A stretch of 64,000 bases of DNA from NCBI RefSeq assembly GCF_051014685.1, contig NC_135055.1, positions 17,348,001 through 17,412,000 on the forward strand, read 5' to 3'. Under the pieces are notes generated by a model. It was given only the letters and a program-made list of their open reading frames with translations. It did no database searches and was not told where the DNA came from. Positions 10,946 through 24,439 of the stretch are shown here, one piece after another. Source of the DNA: Ptiloglossa arizonensis. Its lineage: Eukaryota > Arthropoda > Insecta > Hymenoptera > Colletidae. The first letter of the stretch is position 1. Each line of letters begins with the position of its first letter. A program made the translations under genes and the position numbers.

Positions 10946-11980
10946 ATATTTTTTGCAACAGTTAATTTGCAATATTTTAAAATGTATACTTTGTATTTAT
11001 TTTTTAAATTCAATTATATTGTTTCAATAAAATCAACTTTCAGGCTCTGGACTCCATTGTAGGGACTTACGGACTACGTGTTCGACACCACCAACTGTAG
11101 ACGATTATAAACTCGAATACTAATTATATTTGTACGCTCAAACGACGCACAGCTGAATAACAATCGCCGACGAAAAATCAAAGCTCGTCTATGTGCATAG
11201 AACAGCGCATGCGTTTCTCACGCGTATCAACGAACCGTTTTTCATTTAATTTCGCGTTACACGGTGCAATCGCATCATCCGCGTATAATTGATTCCTTAT
11301 AGACTGTTAAGTATTTACGTGTAACTTAAAATACTCGCTTAGAATTAACGAACAAAGAGAACAGCGTGGTTTATCGTTATCGTATCTAAACGGGGCCAGT
11401 ATAAAAATAATTAAAATTACAATACTTGCAAGGATCATTTCTTAACTTTGTGTACCTTACAAATGGAATCATTAAGTTTCAAGCTGAGAGAAGAAAAAGA
11501 CAGAGACCGTATAGCTTTATAGAACATAGTGGACTTCGTATTGAACATTTTTTCTTTCGTGAATTTTCATATTCGAAGGAATAGTGACTAGCAAGGATTC
11601 GTGATCGAATTAACGATAATAGAACGAATACGTTAAGTACTAAATAAGTCAGCTGGGTGCGATCAACACTGTTGTATCCGGTCTGTTTTATGACAGAAAC
11701 GTAGAAATGATCGAGAACTGTGCCTAACGTAAGGCACTAATCAGTATAGTATAACTTCTCTATTTGTCTTTTGTTTTTGTACATTGTATTTTTCCATTTT
11801 CTATGGCGTATTCGGCGTTCGTGGCGCTGTAAGCTTCTGCGAATACGCGGTAAGTACGGATATAATGTTTTATTTCCTTACAAACATCTCTTCCGAACAC
11901 GGCGCATCTAATGGATAAGTCGAGCATCGCCGACAATGTTTGCAGAGACATTCTTAATTACAAGTTACGTAGAACTAGTT

Positions 11981-12036
11981 AAAAAAAAAAGAAGAAAAGA
12001 AAAGAAAAGAAAAGAAAAGAAAAAAAAGAAAAATCA
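11981..12036. repeat. Poly-A / (GAAAA)n microsatellite
   Basis: A run of A followed by gaagaaaagaaaagaaaaga repeats. Simple sequence only. Confidence 0.9.
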
Positions 12037-12812
12037 CAAAAATCTTCAGAGCGTGTACCTTACGCTCTCGACGAACAGAAAGAAACCAGAAATACGAATT
12101 CTACGATTGTAAGTCGTCGTCAATTTGTAGTAACTTAAACGCAAAGAGCGTTATTAAATTTAAACAACGAGGAAACAAAACGCGCGTGCCTCTATAGTTT
12201 GGGAACTGTTGCTCGAGTACCCCTACGAGATCTATTTCTTCTGCGGACAATTTACTATGGTCCGAGCGAGATAATTCGGCCGCTCGAGGTCACCCCGTCC
12301 CCCACCCCTCGAGTCTGCGCCTCGGGAGCGGGGATTCGTCAAACGACGCGGAGGGGAGTGACTTCGAACGACCAATCGATTTCGTCGCGGCTACAGTGGT
12401 TCTGGTCTGAATGCATGAGAGAGGTTTCGATCACAGAGAACGTAACCGGACGGCTCGCCCGCTTAAGATCGTAATTCAAAACAACTAATCAACGCTGCGA
12501 GTATTTGTGCCTGTCATCTCGACGTAAAGATAGAAGTGTGCCAACCAAGAAGAAGAAAAAGAACCGAGGCGACGTCTTCGTGGAACGATTCATTGAGTGC
12601 TACAATGTACATGTATGTGTATACTATGACGTCTGTATCACTTCTCCCACATGGACTACGGGACCTATTTACATAGATACAGTGTCGTTACCAAAAAATA
12701 GACGTTTCCCATATACAGAGCTCGGTGTGTTTGTCCCTATCTCGAGACCGTGGGAGAAGTATTCGTAATTCAGTTGACACTCACTTCTCGTGATTCGTCA
12801 CAGACGAATCCG

Positions 12813-15800
12813 TTACGCTTCCTCGGAAGTGTTCGATCGGGCTTTAACGAGTTTCCCATTCTTTTCGGGCGATTTGTTCAACGGCTGGGAATCCTCTTGA
12901 ACCGATTGCGGATACTTTTGGTCGGGATAGTTCCACGGTTGGATGTCACCCGTGCCAAATATCTGATACACGATGTACGTGCCGCACGCAACGCATGAAG
13001 TCACGCCAAACACTTGCCTCCACGCATCGAGTGCTTGCTGTGAAACGAATTATTCGTTATTCGTGGATTCGAACGTCGTGGATACGTCGATCTCGTTCGC
13101 AGGAGGTGCATGGATACGATGCAATGGGAAAAATAAAGGCTGCAGAAGGTACAAGTTGGCGTACATGCGGGTATAGGCGTGCTGGTTGAGGGAACAAACA
13201 TCTCGGATATTCTAAAACGAGGGGAGACCTGAAATTTCACTACTGGGATGCTGAAACCGACACAGTGGAAGGGGATCTGGACATTTCGGACTCTTCGAAG
13301 GCTGAGGATTTTACATTCTCGAAACTATGATACAACGAAGGACTCGAACTTGATCTTCCAGTTCTCCAAGATGATACACCGATACAAGTACATTCTCAAT
13401 TCGACTAGTTTGTCGCTAATACATATATGACACTATTGTAATTTTATTTTTCAATGTCACGTAAAAATTCAATGTGTGTACAAAGTCTGAAATAATAAAG
13501 TCTAAAAGACCGGTCGTTGTAAATACTTACAATCAAATTGGTGCGTGAAACAAGGTAGAGACAAAGATATTGGATTAAAGGTACAAATAATGAAACATAT
13601 GAATAGCGTTGGAAGGAACATTTGCGAAGTTAAACAAAATTTTACTCACGCTATCCTGAGTGAGCAGACCAGCTACAACCGGGGATAGGAAACTCGCCGT
13701 CATGTGGATTGTCTGCGCGAACGCCAATATCGGACCTGCAAGCAACGAACCGAATGAGAAACCTGCGTTCCGTATAGAATCCCTCGCGGAATCAATATCT
13801 TGCTGCCTCACCAGCGAAATTTGGCGCGATATCAACGATGCTTGCCATTGCTCCTGCATAGGCAGCAGTGATAAGGGTAACAGCTATAAACCATACCACC
13901 AGAACGAGGATAATGTCACAGCCTAAATAGCCGATCAATACCAACAGTATACCAGGAACTACTTGGGCTGCAAGGGCAGACAACGTAATTGTTAAAAAAT
14001 TTTATCAGATTAAAAATACAATCGTGTCTCTATTTCAGTTTATATCTTTCGATCGTTGAATTTCGATCCTCTTGGACGAAAGTCAACAGTAGTATCTATA
14101 CAATACTTGTGTAATACTATGTAATATTTATCTTTGAGCTACAGATACGAGCTAAATAAAAACAAGCTACGACCAACGTCTAATTATTTCCATGCAATTA
14201 AGAAGACTCGAGTCACCGAATTTCGATCAAGGATACGTACAAGCAGCGGTGAACACCTTGCGAACGTTCGTCAGTGACAGAATCTGTCGCGTGACGAGGA
14301 CATCAGCCACGTAGCAGAACAACACGGAGCTGAAATAACTGCAGATGAATGGTAAACCCGACAGTACACCATTCTGAAAGGAAGAACGGTTTTTGTAAGA
14401 TGATTATTTCATACAACACACCGAGTATATTCGAAGCACGTACCGCTTGAATACTGAATCCCAGAACTGTCTTCATGTACATTGGTCCAGATATAATGAA
14501 GATGTAATGCACCCATATCCTTCCAAATGTGGTGATCCCGATCGACCAGGCTGGCCACGATGTGAGAATGGACCTCCACGGAACTGGCATGCTCTTCACG
14601 AAAAAGCAGAACAATTTTGATCACCTTCAACCGGTAGGGTAAAATAGTGGTTACGCAGGTAGGATGAGATCAATCGAACCTCTACGAAAGAAACTACGAA
14701 GTCTGTGCAACAAATTACCAATCAGATTCAATTTGAGTTCGAAATTTTTGAAAGAACAAATATATTCCAAAAACATTCTCAACCTTCTAAACGTCGTGTA
14801 TCACTGATACATACGAAATGTTTTTGATTTTCCTTATTTTTTTTGTTTATTATTTGTCTAATATTAGAAGGTAATTTCTTTTCGCAAAATATTTCCTTAA
14901 AAACAAAAATCCAAGCAGGCCACTAAGCCTGAGAAACAAGAATGTGTCATCAGAGGAGATCGCGAATGTCTGACCAAGCATTGTCTCGTGTTCCAAAGTT
15001 CATTTACACTCGTTGACTGTAGCTTGAGCCCGGCATTCAACAAGTGTTCGACTGTCTCGACCTCCGTCTTGTCTCTTGGTAACAGCGAGAGGAAAACTCA
15101 TCTTCGAATGTAGTTGAATCGATACATGTTCGGATACTCGTTAAAAATAGCAAGCTCGGCTCAAGTTATAACCTAACGAACTGCATAGAATACTTGACTG
15201 TTGGCTCGATCTTTTCAATGAATTAGTCAATTGCCATTGGCGCAGGGACAATCTGCCCGATATTTCAATCCTTGAAACAAGCGATAAAGCGACAATTATT
15301 GGGACCACTTCTGGTTCGAGGGAAAGCAATTGTAATCGCGTGGTTCCTAGCTGTCTTATGGTTCCTAATGGACGCTCCTGGTTCCTGGTAGACCTTCCAA
15401 GAACCCACTGAACACTCCTGGTTCCTGACAGACCTTCCAAGAACCGAGTAGATACTCCTGATTCCTGATGGGCCTTCCAGGAACCGAGTAAACACTCCTG
15501 GTTCCTGATAGATCTTCCAGGAACCGAGTAGATGCTCTTGATTCCTGATGGACCTTTCAGAAACCGAGTAAACATTCCTGGTTCCTGATGGACCTTCCAG
15601 GAACCAAATAGACGCTCCTGATTCCCGATAGATCTTCCAGGAACCGATATATTCGATCAAAGTGACAACTCTGTCCGCGCTAGGTCAACACGTTGGCTAC
15701 GAAAGGACTGAGGACACGTTGGCTACGGTACCTCGTTCGTCCCGTGAACTTGGTTCCCAACACTTCCTTGAATATACCGTAGCTCCTGCTGGGATATTCT

Positions 15801-18800
15801 CGGATGCGCTGCGGGTGTATCGAAGGCGTAGAAGTACCAGAAAAGGCACCAGAGTATTCCGATGCTGCCCGTCGTGTAGAAGACCACTCTCCAGCCGAAG
15901 TGGGCGATGATGAATCCGCACAGTGGATAGGTTATCCCGATGCCAAAGCTGAACCCTGAATATAGATAATCTAGACGTTAGGAGTGGCTCACCCCACGAC
16001 CCCGAAGGAAGCTGAAACATGATGCTTGTCGAATGGCTTCACCTTGGCTCGTGTACGATTCATGCGTGGCGACGATCGCTCTTCAGCGGTGGCGCTATAT
16101 TTCACCCTGTAAAGCGATTCAAGTACAGACTTAGTACGAGAGGATGAAGATGAGTGCACGTCGACGCTGCTACAGTGGGACAATGAAACTTCTATACCTG
16201 AAAATATATCAAGAGCGGGAAAAAGCTTGACCGACCGTATAATGAGCGACACTCTTCTTCTCACTGGATTTCGTCGATTAAGTTCTGATCACGTTCGAAA
16301 ACTCGGACGAACAATTTGAAATTCGTGGACACGTTCAGCATTCGTCTCTCGAGAGGATTCGCGCACGATTGAAAAATCTGGCGATCATCGAATTCGCAAT
16401 CTTGGTTCGCTCGGAGGGTTTAATTGTCGTTTGATCTTTCACGCAGCGTTTCGTACCCTCGTTACTCGATCTTAAGTAGAACAAATTGAACGTTACGAAA
16501 TAAAGCGAAGAAAAATCGTTGAGAAAAGTCAAAATCGCTACTTCTCGAGACTCGAACGTGCTTCGTTCTTTCGGACAGACGAAAAACATTTAAAAATAAA
16601 GTATCGTCCGATAGCTCGACACGTTTGTCAATTGACGTTAAAACGAGCAAAATCTCCAGCCACCTGAAAAGATCGTAAAAAGGCGGGAAAGATATTCGAG
16701 TCCCGGAAATAGCGATCTCAAGAATGTTTTCATCACTGTTCCTAACCCAGACCCCAGCTCGGGACCCATCAAGGAACTTGGAACTACTTCGATCTCGTCC
16801 TTGAAACCTTTCGAACGAAACTCAGATCACAAATCAATGCTCACCAGGTCCTTTCGATCAGCAGACCTGAGAAGAGAGAAACCTGTCGTTTTTCTTCGAA
16901 ACGGCACGATAATTTTGAACATCGTTAAATATCCAGCCTTGACTATTAACATGGTACAGCGTTTCATGGCGAGTTATATGAACGTTCGTCCCTTTGCTGC
17001 CCAGGTCCGGTGCAGCTCGTTAACGAAATTACCAAGCATCGAAGGAATACTCTCAGCCAATCCGACACGCGATCGACCGACAGCAAAGGGACGATTTGAC
17101 ACGCACCAAGGCTAGGCCCGCGTACTTCTGCGACGCTTTTCGAAACGAAATAAAAAAAAAAAAAGAGAGAGAGAGAGAGAGAGAGGGAGTTTGGCGTATT
17201 ATCGGTGTCGTTCGTCGTATCGGGGTGTATGTGTCCCAGGAAAGTTTGAGTGAGAAGGATGATCGGAATTATCGCTCGTCGTATAACAAAGAGAAAGAGA
17301 CATAGTGAGAGAGAAACAAGACATGTTTTCCACACGGCAGGCACCGACACATATAGAGAAACGATGAGAGGACAACATTATGAAACGTGTTCCTCGAGAG
17401 CCCGGCTGATTCTACCAGCTGGAAGTATACTCGGCCATTCTCATGCTGTTGAGCGGTCGCTGTTGAGTATACCCCTCGGTCCGGCGAATGCAATCGCGTG
17501 GAGCTTAAACCAATCAGAACAAAGTGAATCAAACAATTTGCATCCGCGCGTAGAACGTGTGCCGCGTGGTTTTCGTAGGACACGCGCGCACTTGTGGTCC
17601 GGAACCGTGTGAATTTTGACTGAAAGCGTAAAACGTTCTGAGCGGAGACGACAGAGCTCTTCTCATTCGAAACTTCCGTTTCCCGTTTCTGAAAGAAGCG
17701 TGCATTAGTATTCAACTCAGGGGGCGGTGGGGGGACACAAGTGTTTCTTTTCCTTTTTTATCTTTTCTCTTTCCTTTTTTCCCTTTCCAGAGACGGAAAC
17801 GACGAAAAAGAAAGAGGAAAAAGTCAACGGTCGATAAGGAGGAGTACGACTGGACGAGCGCGTGTTAACGGCGCCGTGCGTATCGAAGTTTCACTGTAAT
17901 ACAGAAGAGAAGGGACACGTCTCGGTTAGAGGTACAGGTAGACTCACCTTGGAAAGATGACATGAAACGAGAGCGTTCCACGGGCGGTATCCAGTGCCCG
18001 ACGATGGCGTACATGGCGGGCCACGTGAGTCCCTGGAGACAACAGTTTATTTTTTTGAATTTTCTAGTCTCGGTTCGGAAACGATTTAGAAATTGGTGGT
18101 AATTCGGAAATCGGGTCTTGTTTTCTACCGTTGAACGTATCGTTGTTGTTCTCTTACTCGTGAAAGTTACGAACGAATTCGAAAGAATTGTTTTATTTTA
18201 GAAGAAATAGTTACTGGCGGTGAAATGAATGAAAAGTGACTAAAGCGTGTTCTCGAAACGCAGTCGTAGCTGAAACACACGTCGTTGGTAAATAATACAA
18301 ACGAAAATAAATATATCGCAGTTCAGTGAATAATTAGCGCGAGAGAGACAGAGTTGTCGCGAACGAGTCTCGCATTACATACGTTTCACGATCGGAACTT
18401 TGAATAAACATTTCTACATTTTTCGATGTATCTTTACGAAACTATTTTCAATGGATCGACAACGTTTTCCCGATGAAAATAAATCCAAACACGATCGTGT
18501 TCGCAGATACGCGTATTTATATATATATTTGTATTATCCGTAATTAAAAGTAATCCGAATAGAGTCGTGTTTGGACTCGTTTTCAACGGGAGAACGTCAC
18601 CGATCGATCGATGATAATATCGCGAAGATACGATGAAAAATATAGAAACTGGAAATACGAGTTGGAAGAAATGGAATCTTGATGCGCGACAAGCGAGGGC
18701 GATGAAGCTGTTACTTGGATCCGGGGTTACGAAATGTCTCGTAGCGATTCGATGAAACTTACACTGGCGAAGCCCTGTATGCTACGCAGTGCGATCATCG

Positions 18801-21800
18801 CACCGTAATGAAGAACTGCGGCTGATGGCATCAACAGGCTGCAGATCGCCGTGATTAGCTGCGAGCCACCGAAAACAGTCTTGGTGCCGAAATATTGGGT
18901 GAGCACTCCTCCAACCACTTGCGACAATATGTAGCACCAATAAAACGAGCCACTGATGGCCGACTGTATCGTCGGACTCCATTCGAACTCCCCTTGTTCC
19001 TGTGTGACAAACATAATCGTAGTTGCTTCGACTTGTTTCTCTTTTCTTTTCGTTCCAAACAGCCCAGCCTTTACACAAACGTCATCGATAACTATCAAGA
19101 CTATCGATATTCGAAAATAACTATTTTTGATGATCGTTAAAAATATATATATACACGTAATGTACGCTTGTTTATTTCAGGGAATAAAGGAATAATATTC
19201 GATTAAGCTACGAGGGAGAATTGTAACAAATATACGTCAATATTTGCGAGGACCATAATGGGTGGACTTTCACAAATTATCAATATTCGAAAATAAATAT
19301 TTTTGATACTCGTTGAAAAAGGAAAATGTTTACATAACGTGCGTTTGTTTATTCCAGGGAATAAGGGAACGATATTCAATTAAGCCACGAGGGAGAATTG
19401 TAACGAATATACGTCAATATTTGCGAGGACCATAATGGGTGGACTTTCACAAATTATCAATATTCGAAAATAAATATTTTCGGTACTCGTTGAGAAAGGA
19501 AAATGTTTACACGACGGTTGTTTATTCTATGGAATAAGAGAACGATATTTAATTGACCAGGAGAGATGCAATAAACATATCAGATGTTTGGAAAAATTTC
19601 GCAAAAGCACCGTTTAAAAGCGCAGACGTCGAAGTGTTTGAACAACTGAGAATCCTCGTGTGTTTTGTACACTTAGGACTGTCTCTGTCGCGTTATACAA
19701 GCGTGACTCACCGTGTTACCGATTGTTTACTCTGTCTGTGCATGTGTTTGTGTGCACAATCCTAGTTATTGTCGAGTTTAAATACACCTGTTCCGTAACA
19801 ATGTTACATCTCGGAAGAGTATCTAAAGGCACTTAAATTCTTGGCAAACAGAGGACATTTTACTAAACCTTCTACAAACTTTCTCAACGATTACAAGTTT
19901 GATTACTCCGGAAATAAACGAACCGTCATCCGAAGAACACAAGAACGTTAATTAACTGCTTTCTACTGGCTACGATATTCTTAAATTTATGTCTCCAATT
20001 TATCGTAACTTCCAATCGTCCAATAACTATTACGTATATATAGACTACGTATATTAATCAAACGTTTTTCTACTCTCTATAACATTCCTCAATTCGTATC
20101 TCCAATTTATTACAAATTTATCCCACACGTTTCGATCAAGTGACTATGCTTTTTCGATTCTCTAGGATAATTACGTAAACGTTTCGCTATTCTCACGAGT
20201 ATCAAAAATGTTCATTTTCGTATACAGTTCTTTCATCGCGATGGCGCGTTGATCTCTCCGATTGCAATTTCTTCGAGTTCCTAATCGACTGTATCGACAA
20301 CGAATTTCGTAGAATTCGTGGTGATACCGAAAAGTCATTATCACTAAACCAGAATTGGTATCGTGACTACACCAATTTCCGCTAAGTAAACGCATCAGCG
20401 TTGCACAAGTGTTTACAAACTATATTACTGACTTCACGGTCCGGACGATCGTAACGTGATTGTTGCTTTAATCGTTCAATCGGTTTCAATCGCGGTGAGG
20501 ATTATCGTGTTGTCACGGAGCCAACAATTACGAAGTTCCGTTGATGGTGAGGTTCCATAATGTCCATAATGCAAGAACGTCCACGACGATTAAACACGCG
20601 ACGTTACGTGAACACGGTTCCTTAACTGTCCAGTTACGTTGCCGTGCAATCGGAGCGACCTGTGTAAAATAATCATCATAATCGATAACGCGGTGACGAC
20701 GTCTCCTAAATCGATTTCTAGATAAAACTATACGGACGAGGATGGAGTACTCTACGGATTTTAATTTTTCTATTTTTTTTTCCCCCACAAATATTCAATT
20801 CAGGAATTTAGAATCACGCGTTTCCAGAAGATGGAACATAGAATCTCGTTCTACGTGCCTTTCTTCTCTACTCGATACTCTTATTTGTATCGAATGTACA
20901 AAGTGATACGTAAATCATGGTACGAACGAGGTCAGCAATTTTATGATTCGAAATACGACGAAAATCAAGAACAATGAAATCGCGTCATTTTCGAGGGAAA
21001 TCTATTTGAGAATCAGTCGACCACCTGATTAATGTCTGACCTTCCGGATTTCGCTACGGACTGCTAATGTAGCCGTATTTGCACACGACACAGACTCGGG
21101 AATTGTTTACTCTCGAAACATACCTATTAACGCATTCTTAAGGTGTGAGAAAGACATTTGAAACACTTGGAGTGGAATCTGTAACGGCGACCTTTAGATA
21201 TACGCGGGCGTGTTTGATTGCTTTCGGAATTCATTTTCTGAAAGTGGGATTACTCCCGCGTTGTTTCATTATTCTTAATTTTCATCTTTGTGGGTGTCGT
21301 AAAATTTCCCTAACCTCGTTTGTATCATTGGGTATGAGTTCCACGCTGTAGAGCTCCAAGATACCGAGGCTTTTGTCCATAATCATTGTCTGTAGATCGT
21401 AAACTATAATAGTATGATAATATGTCCCGCTTTAATCCAGAATAAGTAGAGGGCGTGTACGAAAGGCTCTAAATTCTCTAGACTTTAATCACTGCAAATT
21501 GCAAAGTTTATTCTAGAGTTATTCAGACTCTAGACCTCTAGTCTCTAATCGCTGGCAATTGCAAAGTTTATTCTAGAGCCACTTGGACGATAGACTCTAA
21601 ATTCTAATCTCCAGTAATTGCAAAGTTTATTCTAGAGTTATTTAGACTCTAGACCTCTAGTCTCTAATCGCTAGCAATTGCAAAGTTTATTCTAGAGCCA
21701 CTTGGACAATAGACTCTAAATTCTAATCTCTAGCAATTACAAAGTTTATTCTAGAGTTGTTTAGACTCTAGACCTCTAGTCTCTAGTCTCCAGCAATTCC

Positions 21801-23604
21801 AAAGTTCATTCTAGAGTAATGTTTGCTGCTAGAGTTTTGGGTCTGGAGGCTCACTTCTATCACCTCAACGATCAGGAAATTACGAACCAAAATATTTACC
21901 CTCGAGTAGGGTAGGGGACCAAAGGACCACGGACAGCAGTCGTTTACTCTTGGATCGTCTTTGTTGCAGAGTTTAATAAACAATTCTACGGGAGGGATAT
22001 GACACTTTTCTCACTTATACCGTGAATTACAAACAACTGTGCACAATGTAGAGTTTCTACATTAATATTCTATATCCTTGTCACGGACCAAAAGAAAATG
22101 GTTTGTTAAAAGCAACATGATATAAGGGACATTATTGGATAAATTTGTGGTGGCTACAAGGATAACGATTATTCCATGCAAAGCGGAATCATGGTATTTC
22201 CCGATACCTTTCCTCCACACGGTATTTCCAATGACCAGGATAAAAGAATCCTTGAACCATGAGACAAAAAAGTATCTCCACCCAATTACACGTAGCATAG
22301 AATCAGAGATTCGTCACTGTTCGGAAGAAGCTATGAAAATTGTATCATCATTTTTCTATTTTTCGTTTTAGCAGTAAATCGATGTTGGTTAGTTTTTCCG
22401 ATCATCGTGTTTGAAATTCATGTCCTCGTCTCAATTTTATCGCGCCGTAATAACTTCGATTGTTACTTCAAAGGATTCAGGGTTCGTGCAATTGATGCCA
22501 CGTTCTCTATTTCTAGAAGACAGTCAAGGAGACGCCATTCGTTCGAAGAAACGTGCTTGAACGACTTTGAAATCGTCGAGACGTTACGTATCGCGAAGAT
22601 CTGGAAAGAATGCCTCTAGAAGGATCAGAATTTCAGAAAAAGGTTATTTCATTCTTGTACAGGATTTCGAATCGCGCATTTATACGACGACTAATGGCAT
22701 TCCTGCAATTTTACGCAACCAACGCCGGAGGTATTCTTTCCAGTTCCTCGTAGTGGATGCAGAATTTTATTAACTCTTCGGGGCACGGTGGATTATAAAA
22801 CGATCCAAAGATACACTTCGACCCATCATGGAAAATTAAAAAAAACTCGACACAAGTTGCACATTGGAACCGTTAATATTCTACTTCAAATATTGATCGA
22901 GGTGGCGAAAAAGTTCTGTTCTATTTTAGTACGCACAGCTAATTCTACCGCTCGGTTGAAAACAAACAGAACGAGTGGTACGGGGTGTTATTTTACTTAA
23001 TTTATCTACCTTTTAACATTTCGTACGATACAAAGGGACCGCTATCATTTGGAGTGTTACTTTATTTACTTAATCTATCTGCCTTTTAATATTTCGTACG
23101 ACACAAAAGGACTAGTATCGTTTGGGGTCTGATTTTATTTACTTAATTTATCTACCATTTGATACTCTGTACGATACGAAAGAACTGCTCTCGATACCCT
23201 TCGTCGATTATTGATAACGTTAATTTTCTTCTTTTCTTTCTTTCAAATACCACAGAACTTTTCCAACCGCACGAATAATTAATCTGTCGTTTAGTTTTCA
23301 ATCGTCTTGTATTATTTTACATCGATGACCGTGCCTCGAGGAGTTGATGCAATTCCGCGTGCATTCGTGACTTTACCTCATCCCTAATCAACGTGTTGTT
23401 GCTCACATACGATGCATCCGACGTCACGTAACAATACTTAGACGTCTCCGGGAGCGTGTCGTTCGACACGGATGGCGGTGGTTTCACCATCGCCACCATG
23501 GCGATATTGATGTCGTTCCTCATCATGAACGAGACGGTGAATCCCGAGAACGACAGCATGTACAACACCACCCGAGCCGGCACCATGTCTGAAAACGCGA
23601 ACAT
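12813..23604 (-). CDS. SLC17-family anion/phosphate cotransporter (sialin-like)
   Basis: Nine exons on the minus strand: 23604-23377, 18999-18763, 18032-17948, 15955-15732, 14593-14444, 14373-14241, 13967-13812, 13735-13650 and 13037-12813 (1524 nt, 507 residues). All phases agree. SLC17 hallmarks: TM1 with SFMMRNDINIAMVAMV, a glycosylated first loop (SNDT, NNT), EFEWSPTIQSAISGSFYWCY with GGVL and FG, the TWPAMYAIVGHWIPPVERSR helix, GWRVVFYTTGSIG, VPWRSILTSWPAW, and the late GPILAFAQTIHMTASFLSPV segment. The C-terminus is a short polar cytosolic tail. The family moves organic or inorganic anions with Na+ or H+ across plasma, lysosomal or vesicle membranes; the substrate cannot be read here. 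The weakest acceptor is gtgaag|AGC at 14593. The start is either ATG 23604 (in-frame TAG five codons upstream) or, if the tttcag acceptor at 23589 is used, ATG 23586. Confidence 0.92.
15365..15650. repeat. 40-bp minisatellite, about 7 copies, in an SLC17 intron
   Basis: Units of the form gaaccgagtaaacactcctg gttcctgatagatcttccag repeat in the intron between exons ending at 15732 and starting at 14593. Minus-strand frames of 131 and 144 residues here (SVLGRSVRNQE, FLEGPSG repeats) are translations of the array. Confidence 0.9.
17151..17186. repeat. Poly-A followed by (GA)n microsatellite
   Basis: About 13 A residues followed by a GA run, in the SLC17 intron between exons 3 and 4. Confidence 0.9.
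19104..19560. repeat. 177-bp tandem repeat, about 2.6 copies, in SLC17 intron 1
   Basis: The sequence starting caatattcgaaaataaatat recurs at 19104, 19281 and 19458, an exact 177-bp period; the last copy is truncated. Each unit includes gaggaccataatgggtggac. It begins about 100 bases upstream (in gene sense) of the exon 2 acceptor. Confidence 0.9.
21465..21825. repeat. About 60-bp repeats in a 121-bp higher-order pattern, SLC17 intron 1
   Basis: Units contain gcaaagtttattctagag followed alternately by ttatttagactctagacctc and ccacttggacgatagactct. The two variants alternate, giving dimers of about 121 bp, three in all. Confidence 0.85.
22983..23190. repeat. 73-bp tandem repeat, 3 copies, SLC17 intron 1
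   Basis: cttaatttatctaccttttaa and acatttcgtacgatacaaag recur at 22996, 23069 and 23142, an exact 73-bp period with scattered substitutions. Confidence 0.88.
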
Positions 23605-23741
23605 ACGCGCTGTGATCTACGTGATATACGACCGAGTGGTGGACGAAAATTCTCTAACGCCGCGAATTTCTCGCAACGATCCCTCTTTAATAGCTATCCG
23701 CACTCTGTGCGACAATTAACGTGAATAGTTAGTTCCTTTAC

Positions 23742-23783
23742 CTCTCAGTTTTCGCAGGCTGCATGGTGAGCGCGTCTTATATA
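23742..23783 (-). promoter_or_regulatory. Candidate TATA promoter and 5' leader exon of the SLC17 gene
   Basis: On the minus strand CATATATAAG (TATATAAG at 23783-23776) lies about 30 bases before a short stretch ending CTGAGAG, followed by a strong donor GTAAAG at 23741. If transcription starts near 23752, this tiny leader would splice to the tttcag acceptor at 23589, and translation would start at MVPARVVLYM. The ATG at 23764 would then be upstream of the start site, which is needed because its phase does not match. Confidence 0.4.
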
Positions 23784-24227
23784 TGGTATGATCTTCGTAT
23801 CTGCGTAATAGATACAATTGACATTTTTATATAAACCAAGGAACACACACACGCACAGTTTGGTTGCAGGAAGAAAATGGAAAAGGAACGTGTGCAAAGA
23901 AAGATTGAGAAAAATCAAAGAAACGGCGTACGCGCGCGAGAATCGAATCGCGAACGTTCGGTGATTATTTTTCGAACGAAAAATAAAAAAAAAAATAAGA
24001 TAAAGTCGCGACAAGTTAGCGGGTTTAATTACACGGATTAACGAGCTGTAATTACAGCATCGCTGTCAGCCTTTTCGACGCACGACAACGAACACGGGTG
24101 TTATTTGACGCGTTGTTAAATTCCGTTCCCCTCACCTCTGGGATTCTTCCATCTTCTTGCGCGTTGCTCGCTTCTCGTACCAAATGAGAGACGTCGACAC
24201 TTGTGCGGGCGTATGATTCAGGATCAC

Positions 24228-24323
24228 CTGGGATTCTGGAACACAACGATCGATCGAAATCGTGCTACTCTTCACGGCCGTGCTCGACTCTTCGATGAAA
24301 ATACTTTCATCGATGTCAGCCAT
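24228..24323 (-). other. Possible short N-terminal exon, gene unknown
   Basis: An ATG-led 32-codon stretch (MADIDESIFIEESSTAVKSS onward, ending CVPESQ) is followed by a strong donor CAG|GTGATC. It looks like a cytosolic N-terminus for the downstream transporter, but its phase (0) does not fit the SLC17 exon at 23588, which needs one extra base. The second good donor here (AGAG|GTGAGG) has the wrong phase too. It may need a further exon I cannot see, or may be spurious. Confidence 0.25.
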
Positions 24324-24439
24324 TGCGGCGTGTCTTTAAATCTTTCTCGAGCCTTGCGCCGGCTTTCGGCGAAATATTTCGCAACCGCTGCTCTACAACG
24401 ACTCCACGTGACAGTATTATTACTGTATTGTTTTTTTAT

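Larger units (their letters stand above)
7705..12812. other. Intergenic, between two minus-strand genes
   Basis: No recognised gene. Around 8690-9285 two overlapping long frames face each other: + 8977-9285 with no ATG start, and - 8615-8989. They resemble a decayed coding remnant, but I cannot name a family. A 63-bp tandem repeat lies at 10690-10945 and an A-rich GAAAA run at 11981-12036. The rest is unremarkable AT-rich sequence. Confidence 0.5.

Noticed and set aside
15141..15660. Minus-strand 131- and 144-codon frames with FLEGPSG/SVLGRS repeats
   Set aside because: Translation of the 40-bp minisatellite inside an SLC17 intron; the two frames overlap and neither has a signal peptide, domain or splice context.
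23456..23719. Plus-strand 87-codon frame
   Set aside because: Antisense shadow of the first SLC17 coding exon.
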